This document shows, piece after piece, positions 7,295 through 15,590 of a stretch of 64,000 bases of DNA. A program made the position numbers and the translations under genes. A model generated the notes under the pieces. It did no database searches, was not told where the DNA came from, and saw only the letters and a list, made by a program, of their open reading frames with translations. Origin of the DNA: Flavobacterium cupreum (lineage in GTDB: Bacteria > Bacteroidota > Bacteroidia > Flavobacteriales > Flavobacteriaceae); NCBI RefSeq assembly GCF_003996965.1, contig NZ_QWDM01000001.1, forward strand, positions 372,001 through 436,000, read 5' to 3'. Numbering within the stretch: the first letter of the stretch is position 1; every line of letters starts with the position of its first letter.

Positions 7295-8656
7295 CTAATG
7301 TTTGTAAAATTTCAAATCAATTAAATCGTTCTGAATCGGCTTTGGATTCCAGTTATCATGAATCGCCAACGCAGCGCCCAATGCACTCGCCTGCGCCATA
7401 GAAGCGGCATACACTTCTATATCCGGAAAAGCCTCTGCCAATAGATTCATAAAAATTGAATTTTTACTGAAACCTCCATCCACAAAAATCTTTTTTACGG
7501 GACTATTGTGAATCACTAAATTAGTTGAAAAAAACTGCTGTTCCACAATATCCATTATTAATTGATGGTAGGCAGTTTCATAATTTTTAAAAGTAGACAG
7601 GTCCCTTTTCTGAAACGGGCATTCCTTAAGAATATCAAACTCGTATTTCTTCGGATAAATAAATGAAAAAGTAAGTGCCCTCAGATTGGAAACAATCTTT
7701 TTATCAAAGTAAATATCCTTATAAGCATCATTGGCAACCTTAAAATGTTCCGCTAATCTTTTCGTCTGAATTTCATGTTCGTTTCCTGAAAACAAACGGG
7801 CTGCTTTTACGGGTTTTTCCGTGTATTGCAAATAACACAGACAATCGTGCTGCAGTTCCTCAAAGGTTAATGGTTTTGTATTGAAAGGATTCAACGAAAT
7901 ACTCCAGGTCCCTGTCGACAACAAAACAAAAGGCTCCGTAAAGTTAATCGTATAGGGAATTATAGCAGATGAACTGTCGTGCAGTCCTGTTCCAATGGCC
8001 AGACCGCCTTCTTTTTTTATAACGTCTTTGCCATAATGCAGCGGCGGAAGCTTGTCTATTATCCCCTCGTTTTTAACCCACTTGTGATACTTCATCTTTT
8101 TAAAATTCCAAAGATTCGTATGACATCCTATGCTTGTAATATCCGAATAGGCTTCGTTCGTCAAGAGAAAACTCAGGTATTGCGGCAAATGCAGGCAATA
8201 TTTTACTTTTGCAAACAAGGCCGGATTTTCTTCTTTCAGCCTGTAAAGCTGCATTCCGGAATTCAGACTTCCTAAAACCGGAGAAGCCGTTTTGACCGCA
8301 AACACTTCTTTTCCTTTATATTTCTGATAAAACGCCTCTTCTAAATGTTCCGGATATTCTTTCAGGTAATTGTATAGTGGCGTTAATATATTTCCGTTTT
8401 TGTCAATGTATACAAAACTGGCCCCGTACGTACTGAAATTAATTGCTTTCAGCACATAATCGTTCAGGCTATTTATTTCTGCTAATCGTTCGAGTATCCA
8501 GTTTCTGAGCAGCCCGATATCTTCACAGGGAAAGCCATCTTCATCGATTGTTTCATCAAGATTTACGGCTTTCTCCCAAACAATTTTATAATTTTCATCA
8601 AATAAAAATACCTTTTTGTTTGTCTTACCAATATCAAAAATTGCAACTACATTCAT
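7295..8656 (-). CDS. rhaB: FGGY-family kinase, probable L-rhamnulokinase
   Basis: A 453-residue carbohydrate kinase of the FGGY family. The N-terminal phosphate loop AIFDIGKTNKKVFLFDE and the later LLSTGTWSISLNPFN and VDGGFSKNSIFMNLL segments mark the two actin-like domains. The sequence is of the rhamnulose/fuculose kinase type, and the neighbouring rhamnose isomerase and RhaT point to L-rhamnulose as substrate, giving rhamnulose-1-phosphate. It lies 261 bp after the isomerase gene, across two heptad repeat arrays, on the same strand. L-fuculose kinase is the main alternative. Confidence 0.85.
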   Translation of the reverse strand: MNVVAIFDIGKTNKKVFLFDENYKIVWEKAVNLDETIDEDGFPCEDIGLLRNWILERLAEINSLNDYVLKAINFSTYGASFVYIDKNGNILTPLYNYLKEYPEHLEEAFYQKYKGKEVFAVKTASPVLGSLNSGMQLYRLKEENPALFAKVKYCLHLPQYLSFLLTNEAYSDITSIGCHTNLWNFKKMKYHKWVKNEGIIDKLPPLHYGKDVIKKEGGLAIGTGLHDSSSAIIPYTINFTEPFVLLSTGTWSISLNPFNTKPLTFEELQHDCLCYLQYTEKPVKAARLFSGNEHEIQTKRLAEHFKVANDAYKDIYFDKKIVSNLRALTFSFIYPKKYEFDILKECPFQKRDLSTFKNYETAYHQLIMDIVEQQFFSTNLVIHNSPVKKIFVDGGFSKNSIFMNLLAEAFPDIEVYAASMAQASALGAALAIHDNWNPKPIQNDLIDLKFYKH

Positions 8657-8666
8657 TGTGGTAATT

Positions 8667-8770
8667 GTGAGTTAGGGGTTATGAGTTATGGGTTATGGGT
8701 TGTGGGTTGTGAGTTTTGGGTTTTGCGTTATGCATTATGCGTTATGGGTTTTGCGTTATGGATTGTGATT
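8667..8770. repeat. degenerate 7-bp tandem array (GGGTTAT type)
   Basis: About 15 consecutive heptads such as ATGGGTT, GTGAGTT, TTGCGTT and ATGCATT run in phase. Positions ending in GTT are most conserved. It lies just upstream of the rhamnulokinase gene and is roughly the inverse of the array at 8854-8920. Confidence 0.8.
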
Positions 8771-8853
8771 TTGCCAAAAGCATTCCATGTTATTAAGCTA
8801 AAGTCCTTTTGTTTTTATTTTAACTGATCCATAAGGACAATAATAGTTTATTA

Positions 8854-8920
8854 ACCTCTAACTCATACTTCTAACGTATAACTCATAACTCATAACTAAT
8901 AACTCATAACTAATAACTCA
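8854..8920. repeat. degenerate 7-bp tandem array (AACTCAT type)
   Basis: About nine heptads (TCATAAC, TAATAAC, GTATAAC) run up to the stop codon of the rhamnose isomerase gene. The unit is the reverse complement of units in the array at 8667-8770, so transcripts of this gap could fold on themselves. Confidence 0.8.
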
Positions 8921-10192
8921 CAAACCTGTAGCCATTGTTTTTAACCCTCTTTCCCCGATCAGGTTTTTTCTGACGGTAAGACTGCGGTATAACTCCACCG
9001 GATTCAAAGCGGCTCCTGAACGCAGACGGGCTTCGGCAACCAGTGCGCGAACATCTGTACGGAAGGCATTTTGCAAAATCTCCTGTGCTTTTACGACATC
9101 ATTTTCGTCCTGAGCTATTTCTAATGCTTTTCGGTCTACCAAAAGTGCCTGAGCATAAGCGATCATAATGGCTTCCACAGATTGCAACAGATCTTCCAGC
9201 GGGTCTTTTATATTGTGGGACGCATCAATCATCCAGCCTAAATCTTTGGCATGGTTCATTCCTCTGGCATCCATTCCCTCCACTAATTCATTAAATATCA
9301 GGAATAACTGGTACGGTTTTAATGCTCCGGCTGTTAAATCATCGTCTCCGTATTTCGAATCATTAAAATGGAAACCACCCAGTTTATTTTCCATAAGCAA
9401 CAACGAAACGATTTGTTCGATATTCGCGTTTGGCAAGTGGTGTCCCAAATCAACCAGCGTCTGTGCTTTATCCCCTAACTTTTTAACGTAGGAATAAGAT
9501 TGTCCCCAATCGGCAACAGTGGTGGAATAAAAGTTTGGTTCGGCACATTTATATTCTAAAAACAGCTTCCAGTTGGAAGGCAATGCTTCATAAATTTCTT
9601 CTAAACTTTCCAAGGTATTCTGGTATGCTTTCCTGAAATTTAATTGCCCCGGAAAATTGGAACCATCCGCCAGCCAGATTGTCAATGACTCTGACCCTAA
9701 GGCAATTCCCTGCTGAATCACTTCAATATTATGGGCAATTGCCTGTTTACGAACGGCTTTGTTTACATTTTGCAAAGAACCATATCGGTAAGAGTGTTCT
9801 GCATTTACCTGATCCTGAAACGTATTCGAGTTAACGGCATCAAATTTTAAATGGTGTTGTGCCGCCAAAGCTTTTATAGCATTATGATCTGTAGGGATGT
9901 CCCATGGAATGTGCAGTGAAATTGCCCCGGAAGCATTATTTAAAGCATGAAGCAAACCAACATCTTCTATTTTTTCTTCTAAAGAACGGGGTTCGCCACC
10001 TCCTGCAAAGCGTCCGAATCTGGTTCCTCCGGTTCCCAGGGCCCAGGATGGAATGGCAATTTGAAAATCAATTAATTTCTGAATAATGGATTCCGCATCC
10101 CCCACTTCTGATGCTGTAAAAGCAAATTTGCTGGTATGTTTTTTTAATAATTCCTCGTTATGAGAGGCTATATGGTTTGCTCCGATTAACAT
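8918..10192 (-). CDS. rhaI: L-rhamnose isomerase (Pseudomonas stutzeri RhaI type)
   Basis: A 424-residue TIM-barrel sugar isomerase that interconverts L-rhamnose and L-rhamnulose. The length and motifs match the P. stutzeri type rather than E. coli RhaA: ALGTGGTRFGRFAGGGEPRS near the N-terminus, LFLEYKCAEPNFY carrying a metal-binding Glu, TLVDLGHHLPNANIEQIVS and GGFHFNDSKYGDDDLTAGAL with further metal ligands. It lies between rhaT and the rhamnulokinase gene on the same strand. The stop codon overlaps the end of a heptad repeat array. The product is a cytoplasmic, metal-dependent enzyme. Confidence 0.93.
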   Translation of the reverse strand: MLIGANHIASHNEELLKKHTSKFAFTASEVGDAESIIQKLIDFQIAIPSWALGTGGTRFGRFAGGGEPRSLEEKIEDVGLLHALNNASGAISLHIPWDIPTDHNAIKALAAQHHLKFDAVNSNTFQDQVNAEHSYRYGSLQNVNKAVRKQAIAHNIEVIQQGIALGSESLTIWLADGSNFPGQLNFRKAYQNTLESLEEIYEALPSNWKLFLEYKCAEPNFYSTTVADWGQSYSYVKKLGDKAQTLVDLGHHLPNANIEQIVSLLLMENKLGGFHFNDSKYGDDDLTAGALKPYQLFLIFNELVEGMDARGMNHAKDLGWMIDASHNIKDPLEDLLQSVEAIMIAYAQALLVDRKALEIAQDENDVVKAQEILQNAFRTDVRALVAEARLRSGAALNPVELYRSLTVRKNLIGERGLKTMATGL

Positions 10193-10294
10193 GATATTTT
10201 ATTTTAATAGAATTTTCAATTTATAAAATATAAACCGAACTCCCTGTTTTACTTTATTCTTTTTTTCTTTTTGTGATTCTCGTTCGTTTAAAAA

Positions 10295-10325
10295 TCTAAC
10301 GTCCGAATGTGCATCGAACGTTAGA
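10295..10325. promoter_or_regulatory. inverted repeat upstream of rhaI
   Basis: TCTAACGT (10295-10302) and ACGTTAGA (10318-10325) are exact complements. Three more pairs lie inside after one mismatch, around a 7-nt loop. It is between rhaT and rhaI. It could be a regulator site or a transcript hairpin after rhaT. No T run follows it on the minus strand. Confidence 0.45.
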
Positions 10326-10408
10326 ATATTGCAAAAAACCACTTTTGCTTAAACAAACTTAAAAAAACTAATATTTTACTTAAATTGTCCCGTTTGACAT
10401 GGGATTTT

Positions 10409-11458
10409 TTATAATGAATTCCCTATTCCAACCAAAACTATGGAAAGCATAATCAGCCCGATTCCCCATAAAAAGGTATTGAATGTTTTTTTGGAAACCC
10501 CGGCCCATTCTTTCAGGTAAAATCCCCAGAAATTAGCTGTCAGAATGATAGTAGCCATGTGCAGAATCCAGGAACTGGCTCCGTTTCCTAATTTGCTTTC
10601 GCCCATTCCGTAGAAGAAAAACTGTAAAAACCACATCGTTCCGGCAAGAGCAGAAAACAATGTATTTTTGGCGATTGGTGCTTTTGAATTGGTGTAATCA
10701 CTAAATGTTTTATTCTTGAAATTAAGGTACATACACCAGATAAAATTGGTCGTTAATCCACCCCAAAGCAGTACAATGTAAGTGACATTATTCTGAAAAA
10801 GCGGATTACAGCCATCAATAACGGCCTGCTCTGCCATTGGTTTTCCGGCTTCAATTCCGTAATTGAAAAATGAACTCAGAATTCCCGAAATAACAGCGAT
10901 AATAAGTCCTTTTACAAGGTTGAAATCCTTGTCTTTATTTTCATGCCCTACTGCAAAATCTTTTTCTTTCATAATTCCCGCTTTACCTGAAATCGCAATT
11001 CCGATCAGGCAAACCAAAACACCCAACAAGACCAGCTGTCCACCTGTATGCGAAAGCATGTGGCTAAAAGAAACCTTCCCGGCTGTTGGGTACAGATCGT
11101 AATACACGGAAGGCACCAGAGCTCCAAAAGCGGAACAGAATCCGAGAATAATCGAATTCCCTAATGACATTCCGAGATAGCGCACTCCCAATCCGTAGGT
11201 CAGCCCTCCAATTCCCCAGATCAGTCCCATTGCGTAGGTAAAGGCTTTTATGGTTGGTGATGCTGCTGCGATAATTTCCACAAAATTTGGAATCGTTAAA
11301 TAAGCGGCAATGGGCGGCACGATCAGCCAGGAGAAAAACCCGCCTACGATCCAATAGCTTTCCCATGCCCAATTTTTAACTTTTTTGAAAGGCATATAAA
11401 AACTCCCTGAAGAAAATCCTCCAATGGAGTGAAAAATAATTCCTAATAATGATTCCAT
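10409..11458 (-). CDS. rhaT: L-rhamnose/proton symporter RhaT
   Basis: A 349-residue inner membrane protein with about ten hydrophobic segments and the RhaT hallmark N-terminus GIIFHSIGGFSSGSFYMPFKK. Further family features are TYGLGVRYLGMSLGNSIILG and NGASSWILHMATIILTANFWG. It imports L-rhamnose with protons. It is divergent from the gntR-type gene and is followed on the same strand by rhaI and rhaB. The 375-bp divergent region should hold its promoter, though no strong -7 match was noted. Confidence 0.95.
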   Translation of the reverse strand: MESLLGIIFHSIGGFSSGSFYMPFKKVKNWAWESYWIVGGFFSWLIVPPIAAYLTIPNFVEIIAAASPTIKAFTYAMGLIWGIGGLTYGLGVRYLGMSLGNSIILGFCSAFGALVPSVYYDLYPTAGKVSFSHMLSHTGGQLVLLGVLVCLIGIAISGKAGIMKEKDFAVGHENKDKDFNLVKGLIIAVISGILSSFFNYGIEAGKPMAEQAVIDGCNPLFQNNVTYIVLLWGGLTTNFIWCMYLNFKNKTFSDYTNSKAPIAKNTLFSALAGTMWFLQFFFYGMGESKLGNGASSWILHMATIILTANFWGFYLKEWAGVSKKTFNTFLWGIGLIMLSIVLVGIGNSL

Positions 11459-11833
11459 TTAGTATTTTAGTTTGTGGTTATTCTGATAGTTAATCTGGTT
11501 TTGTAAAATAAGAGAATGTAAAAAAGAAAACTGTCCTGTACTATCCTTTACCTTTTTTTGATTTATGTTAAAACTAAGGATAATTAGAAAGAACAACCAA
11601 AATTTAGTAGAAAAATAAATTTAAAATAGCTATTTTAGCAATCGATTTCGTAATTATCATATCCTCATTTCTGTGAAAATTAAGAAATTATAACAAACAT
11701 AAAATAAGCCTTACTTTCTATTCTTTTTATTGTACGAAAATTATCAGTCGTAAATATTCAGATGGCTTTAGATTAAAATATAATTTCAAATGAGGCCGGA
11801 TTACAATCAAGCCTGATTTACAAGACCTGCAAA
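11459..11833. other. divergent intergenic region rhaT / gntR-type gene
   Basis: 375 bp, AT-rich, containing the upstream regions of both genes. No perfect operator palindrome was found. A weak match to the LacI-type operator at about 11637-11650 was rejected. Confidence 0.5.
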
Positions 11834-12874
11834 ATGATTAAACTTATTAAAATTGATGAAGATTCCAGGGTTCCCAAATACAAACAAATTGTAGACTCTA
11901 TATTGCAGAATATTGCTAACGGAAATCTGAAAATAAATCAAAAAATCCCTTCCATCAACAGTTTTAGCGAGGAATTTTACATGTCCAGGGATACCGTTGA
12001 AAAAGCATATAATATTTTAAAAGAACGAAAAATAATTTCTTCCATCAGGGGGAAAGGCTATTATATTACCCGTACCAAACTTGAATCTAAAGTAAATATT
12101 CTTTTTTTATTCAATAAACTGAGTGCGTACAAAATGAAAACGTACAACTCGTTTATTAACACTGTCGGAGCAAATGCGCATACTGATCTGCATATTTATC
12201 ACTGCGATGAAACCTTATTCCTGAACTTACTGGATAAATTTGAAGGTGCCTACGATTATTATGTCATTACAACCCATTTCAAAACTGATGAATTAAAGCA
12301 TTTGAGTTTTACCGATGATGTGGTAAAGGCCATTGAGAGAATCCCAAAAGAAAAACTGGTGATAATGGATAACATTAAAATCGGAATGGAAGGTGAAATT
12401 ATTAAAATTTACCAGGATTTTGAGAATGACATCTACAATGCTTTAAAAGAAGGACTTTCTAAAATAACAAAATACCAAAAACTGATTTTAGTGTACCCGG
12501 ACAAAGCCGTTTACCCTTATCCGAGAAGAATTCTGCACGGATTCCGAAAATTTTGTGTCGAGCATGAAATAAATTTTGAGATTCTGAGTGAAGTGTATGA
12601 TGACATGATCCTCAAAAAAGGCGATTTATTTATCACTATCGAAGAATCTGATCTGGTGAATCTCATGAAACAAATCAGGGACAAAAAACTGGTTTTAGGA
12701 GAAGACATCGGAGTGATTTCTTATAACGATACGCCGCTAAAAGAACTTTTGGGAATTACGGTAATGTCTACCGACTTTAATGTAATGGGAGAAACTGCTG
12801 CCAGAATGATCCTTAATAAGGAAAAAGGACAGGTAAAAGTTCCGTTTAATTTTATTGATCGAAATTCTATTTGA
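11834..12874 (+). CDS. GntR-type regulator with periplasmic-binding-like sensor domain, probable rhamnose regulator
   Basis: A 346-residue protein with an N-terminal winged helix: VPKYKQIVDSILQNIANGNL, then QKIPSINSFSEEFYMSRDTVEKAYNILKE (about residues 14-70). From about residue 85 on it resembles a LacI-like sugar-binding domain, ending in GISV-type segments (EDIGVISYNDTPLKELLGIT). This combination is common in Bacteroidota sugar regulons. It is divergent from rhaT, so rhamnose or a rhamnose intermediate is the likely effector. That assignment rests on position only. Confidence 0.85.
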   Translation: MIKLIKIDEDSRVPKYKQIVDSILQNIANGNLKINQKIPSINSFSEEFYMSRDTVEKAYNILKERKIISSIRGKGYYITRTKLESKVNILFLFNKLSAYKMKTYNSFINTVGANAHTDLHIYHCDETLFLNLLDKFEGAYDYYVITTHFKTDELKHLSFTDDVVKAIERIPKEKLVIMDNIKIGMEGEIIKIYQDFENDIYNALKEGLSKITKYQKLILVYPDKAVYPYPRRILHGFRKFCVEHEINFEILSEVYDDMILKKGDLFITIEESDLVNLMKQIRDKKLVLGEDIGVISYNDTPLKELLGITVMSTDFNVMGETAARMILNKEKGQVKVPFNFIDRNSI

Positions 12875-13042
12875 TTAGAGGTGCAAAGTGGCAAAGGTTC
12901 AGAGGCGCAAAGGTTTAGTTTCTTATCTTAATAACTTATGTTTTAACTTTTATAATTGAAATTTCTGCCTATTAACACCTTCTTTGTTTGTTCCATCCTT
13001 CAAATCTATGCACCTCTGAACCTTTGCCACTTTGAACCTTGA
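12875..13042. repeat. pair of inverted 8-bp-unit repeats
   Basis: Octamers TAGAGGTG, CAAAGTGG, CAAAGGTT and CAGAGGCG run from 12876 to about 12918. Their reverse complements, in matching order, occupy 13006-13042. The two copies could pair over more than 20 bp around an 85-bp loop. The left copy begins right after the gntR-type stop codon. Confidence 0.7.
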
Positions 13043-13054
13043 ATAAAATCCATA

Positions 13055-13090
13055 AAAAAACCTCGTCTAATTTACTTAAACGAGGTTTTT
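13055..13090 (-). terminator. intrinsic terminator of the histone H1-like gene
   Basis: AAAAACCTCGT (13056-13066) pairs with ACGAGGTTTTT (13080-13090) around a 13-nt loop. Read on the minus strand it is a GC-containing stem followed by T residues, 18 bp after the stop of the H1-like gene. Confidence 0.8.
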
Positions 13091-13107
13091 GTTTCTGAAT
13101 ACAAATA

Positions 13108-13284
13108 TTATTTTTTTGATTCTTCGATAGAAACTTTTCTAAACTCTTTTAAAAGTTTTTCAATTTCCAAAGTTGATTTACGTGCTCTAGCTCCAGCAGC
13201 TTTAACACCTTTTTCAGTAAGTGATTCAGCTTCTGCTTTGAATGTGTCGATTTCGGCGTTGATTTTTACTAATAGATCTTTCAT
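13108..13284 (-). CDS. histone H1-like (Hc1-type) small basic protein
   Basis: A 58-residue lysine-rich protein. The start MKDLLVKINAEIDTFKAEAE at 13284 is chosen over an upstream in-frame ATG at 13341. The core GVKAAGARARKSTLEIEKLL and FRKVSIEESKK matches the short histone H1-like proteins of Bacteroidota. They resemble the chlamydial Hc1 family and are thought to bind DNA. The predicted structure is almost entirely helical. It is a single-gene unit with its own terminator. Effects on nucleoid structure are inferred from the family. Confidence 0.85.
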   Translation of the reverse strand: MKDLLVKINAEIDTFKAEAESLTEKGVKAAGARARKSTLEIEKLLKEFRKVSIEESKK

Positions 13285-13648
13285 GCTTATACTTGTTAAA
13301 TTAAGGCGCAAAAATAAAAGTTTGCTTGATAGATAACGCATCTTTAATGTTAAAATTGTATCTGTTTTTGTCTGAGTGCTTAATATTAAATTAACTGATT
13401 CGCTTCAGAACTTATTATCAATCAATTACAGATATATTTACGCGGGTTTTTATTAATTATTTTTTTATTTAAACTTACCGTAATGGTTCATTTTAGTTAA
13501 ATTTCCTAACATTGCCTGCCACTTTAAGGGAGGTACAAAGCATTTAAAAAGAGATAAACCTTTGCTCCTTTAGATCTTGAAGCTTTCAAATTGGACAGTT
13601 GCAGCTTTTCTATATTGTGAGGATCTGCAATGAACCATAACGATCTTC
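13285..13648. other. intergenic, 364 bp
   Basis: AT-rich spacer between the H1-like and YcxB-like genes, holding the promoter region of the former. No repeat array, terminator or further gene was recognised. Confidence 0.5.
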
Positions 13649-14245
13649 TTACATTTTCATAATTTGCGTTACATGACAATCTACAAATGTTATTAAATCA
13701 CTCATATTCCTGTTGCCGTGACATTTATTTGAAATAGAGATAATGTGCTGATCTTTATCCTTAACATATAAAAAGAAGAAGTCTTTAGTTAAAACGGCTT
13801 TATCAATCTGGCTCCACTTATGAACAAAAGCACCTAAGGGAGAATTTACATGAATATCAGAACTGGTAAAGTTGAGCTTATATTTCCTGATAAGACTGCT
13901 ATACCCCATGAGCCTTCTCACCAATTTAAAAAGAATTCTGCATGTTGCATTTACAAATGAATAATGAAACATAAAAAACGACACAATAAGGACTAAACTC
14001 CTTAACTGAAACCTGAAAAAATCTTCCTGGCTTTCTAAATTAAGAAAATCAAAAAGGAGAAAAGACACCATGATAATTACAAAAAAGAAAGTTACTCTTC
14101 CTTTATACAAGCGCTTAAAATACATTTTATTGAGCTTTTGTATTTCATTAATATTCAATTCAAACTCTGCAGAAAATTTAGAAGTATTCATCCTGATCGT
14201 ATTAGTAATTAGCCATTCAAATTTGTTTTTTTTCATTCTTGTCAT
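13649..14245 (-). CDS. YcxB-like membrane protein
   Basis: A 198-residue protein with two adjacent hydrophobic segments (about residues 51-67 and 80-97). A C-terminal region near residues 125-190 with GAFVHKWSQIDKAVLTKDFFFLYV resembles the YcxB-like domain, which carries a conserved W-x-x-I pattern and a beta-rich fold. The function is unknown. The start is uncertain: ATG at 14245 gives MTRMKKNKFEW, and ATG at 14236 would also work. It stands alone, with its upstream gap shared with the plus-strand AraC pair. Confidence 0.6.
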   Translation of the reverse strand: MTRMKKNKFEWLITNTIRMNTSKFSAEFELNINEIQKLNKMYFKRLYKGRVTFFFVIIMVSFLLFDFLNLESQEDFFRFQLRSLVLIVSFFMFHYSFVNATCRILFKLVRRLMGYSSLIRKYKLNFTSSDIHVNSPLGAFVHKWSQIDKAVLTKDFFFLYVKDKDQHIISISNKCHGNRNMSDLITFVDCHVTQIMKM

Positions 14246-14592
14246 GAAAAAACGAAATTAAGCGGAATAAAAATTACAGGAAGCACACTTCAGACATAAA
14301 AATATCAGAATAAGGTTTTTTACAAATTTTTCAAATCAAAAAAATCTTTTTGTAAGGCATTTTATAAGCTTAAAATGCGTCAAAAATTACAGTTATCAAA
14401 TGAAACCCTACAGTTATAAATCGGATTAAGTAAGCTCGGATTTTTTATAGTACATTACCTCCGAAAAGCAAATCTAATTTAAATTCTTACAAAAACAGAA
14501 TTAAAGAAACAGAAAGAAATAAGTGTATTTAATTCTTTTTATGCCCTTAAATCTAAAGCAGTAAAACTATTGTATACCATAATAAATGCCAC
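14246..14592. other. divergent intergenic region, 347 bp
   Basis: Upstream region of both the YcxB-like gene and the first of two AraC regulators. It is AT-rich. No clear palindrome, repeat or additional gene was found. Confidence 0.5.
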
Positions 14593-15573
14593 ATGAAAAT
14601 AATAGAACATTCTTATTGTGCTGACTTAAGCTGGGTAAAACCGCTTGCAAGAAAACTCAAAGGAAAGATAAAGGACAATTTTATAATTGTTCCCGAAGAT
14701 ATACAATCCGGGACCCGGTATTTTCTCGAATGTGAGGACGGGATTGTAGCCTATTATATCAATGTAAAATATTATAAAAACCTCCATTTTGTTCAGAAAA
14801 ACTCAAAGAATGATTTTATAGGTTTCTATTACGACCTTACCGACGGTGAAGTTCGTTTGGCCGCCAACAATACTATCTGCGATTTAGGCCGCTGGAAGTA
14901 TAATTTAGCAGTCATTGACGGTACCTTAAAAACCAATTACCAGATAAAATCAGGAAGTCATACGTATGCGCTTTGCATATTTGTGCATAAGAGTAAGCTT
15001 GCCGCTTTTATTAAAGATGATACGGTGCTTTTTTCAGATTTGCAGAAAATTACCGATCCTAAAAAAAATACGATCATCAGATACGACAGGATCAGTAACG
15101 AGAGCTTTCATATTCTCAATGATCTTCGCAAACTGAAAGTGGGCGGTCCGGTATTCGATTTACATCTCAAGGCTACAGTACATATGCTGATGTCCAATTA
15201 TTTAAAAAAGATAGCCCGTAACAGGATTATCATTCAAACCGTTAAGGAATCAGACATTCAAAATATAATTGCAATGCAAATGTTTTTGATTGAAAATATT
15301 GAAGGACCTTTTCCCAGCATTTCATTAATGGCAAAAAAGGTGGAAATGTCTGAATCAAAATTTAAAAATTTGTTTAAAAAGATAACCGGATTAACACCCA
15401 ATTCTTTTTTTATGAACAATAAACTGGCCCTTGCAAAGGAACTTCTTGAAGACAAACAATTAACCATATCCCAAATTTCCAGCAGGCTTCATTATAGTAA
15501 TAATTCTCATTTTACTTTAAACTTTAAGGAACATTTCGGGTTATCACCAAGGAGTTTTATAAAACAATTATAA
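14593..15573 (+). CDS. AraC-family regulator, first of a tandem pair
   Basis: A 326-residue protein. The C-terminal 100 residues form a two-helix-turn-helix AraC domain: FPSISLMAKKVEMSESKFKN, then LTISQISSRLHYSNNSHFTL ending in HFGLSPRSFIKQL. The N-terminal 200 residues are not a common cupin. They begin with an L-SWVKPLARKLKGKIKDNFII pattern shared with the next gene, so both belong to one subfamily. The second gene follows after 17 nt, suggesting an operon. The effector and targets are unknown. The CE12 esterase gene downstream is convergent and need not be a target. Confidence 0.88.
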   Translation: MKIIEHSYCADLSWVKPLARKLKGKIKDNFIIVPEDIQSGTRYFLECEDGIVAYYINVKYYKNLHFVQKNSKNDFIGFYYDLTDGEVRLAANNTICDLGRWKYNLAVIDGTLKTNYQIKSGSHTYALCIFVHKSKLAAFIKDDTVLFSDLQKITDPKKNTIIRYDRISNESFHILNDLRKLKVGGPVFDLHLKATVHMLMSNYLKKIARNRIIIQTVKESDIQNIIAMQMFLIENIEGPFPSISLMAKKVEMSESKFKNLFKKITGLTPNSFFMNNKLALAKELLEDKQLTISQISSRLHYSNNSHFTLNFKEHFGLSPRSFIKQL

Positions 15574-15590
15574 TTCAAATATCCACAGTT

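Noticed and set aside
11637..11650. Possible LacI-type operator upstream of rhaT (AGCAATCGATTTCG)
   Set aside because: It matches only 11 of 14 positions, has no adjoining -7 element and lies about 180 bp from rhaT.
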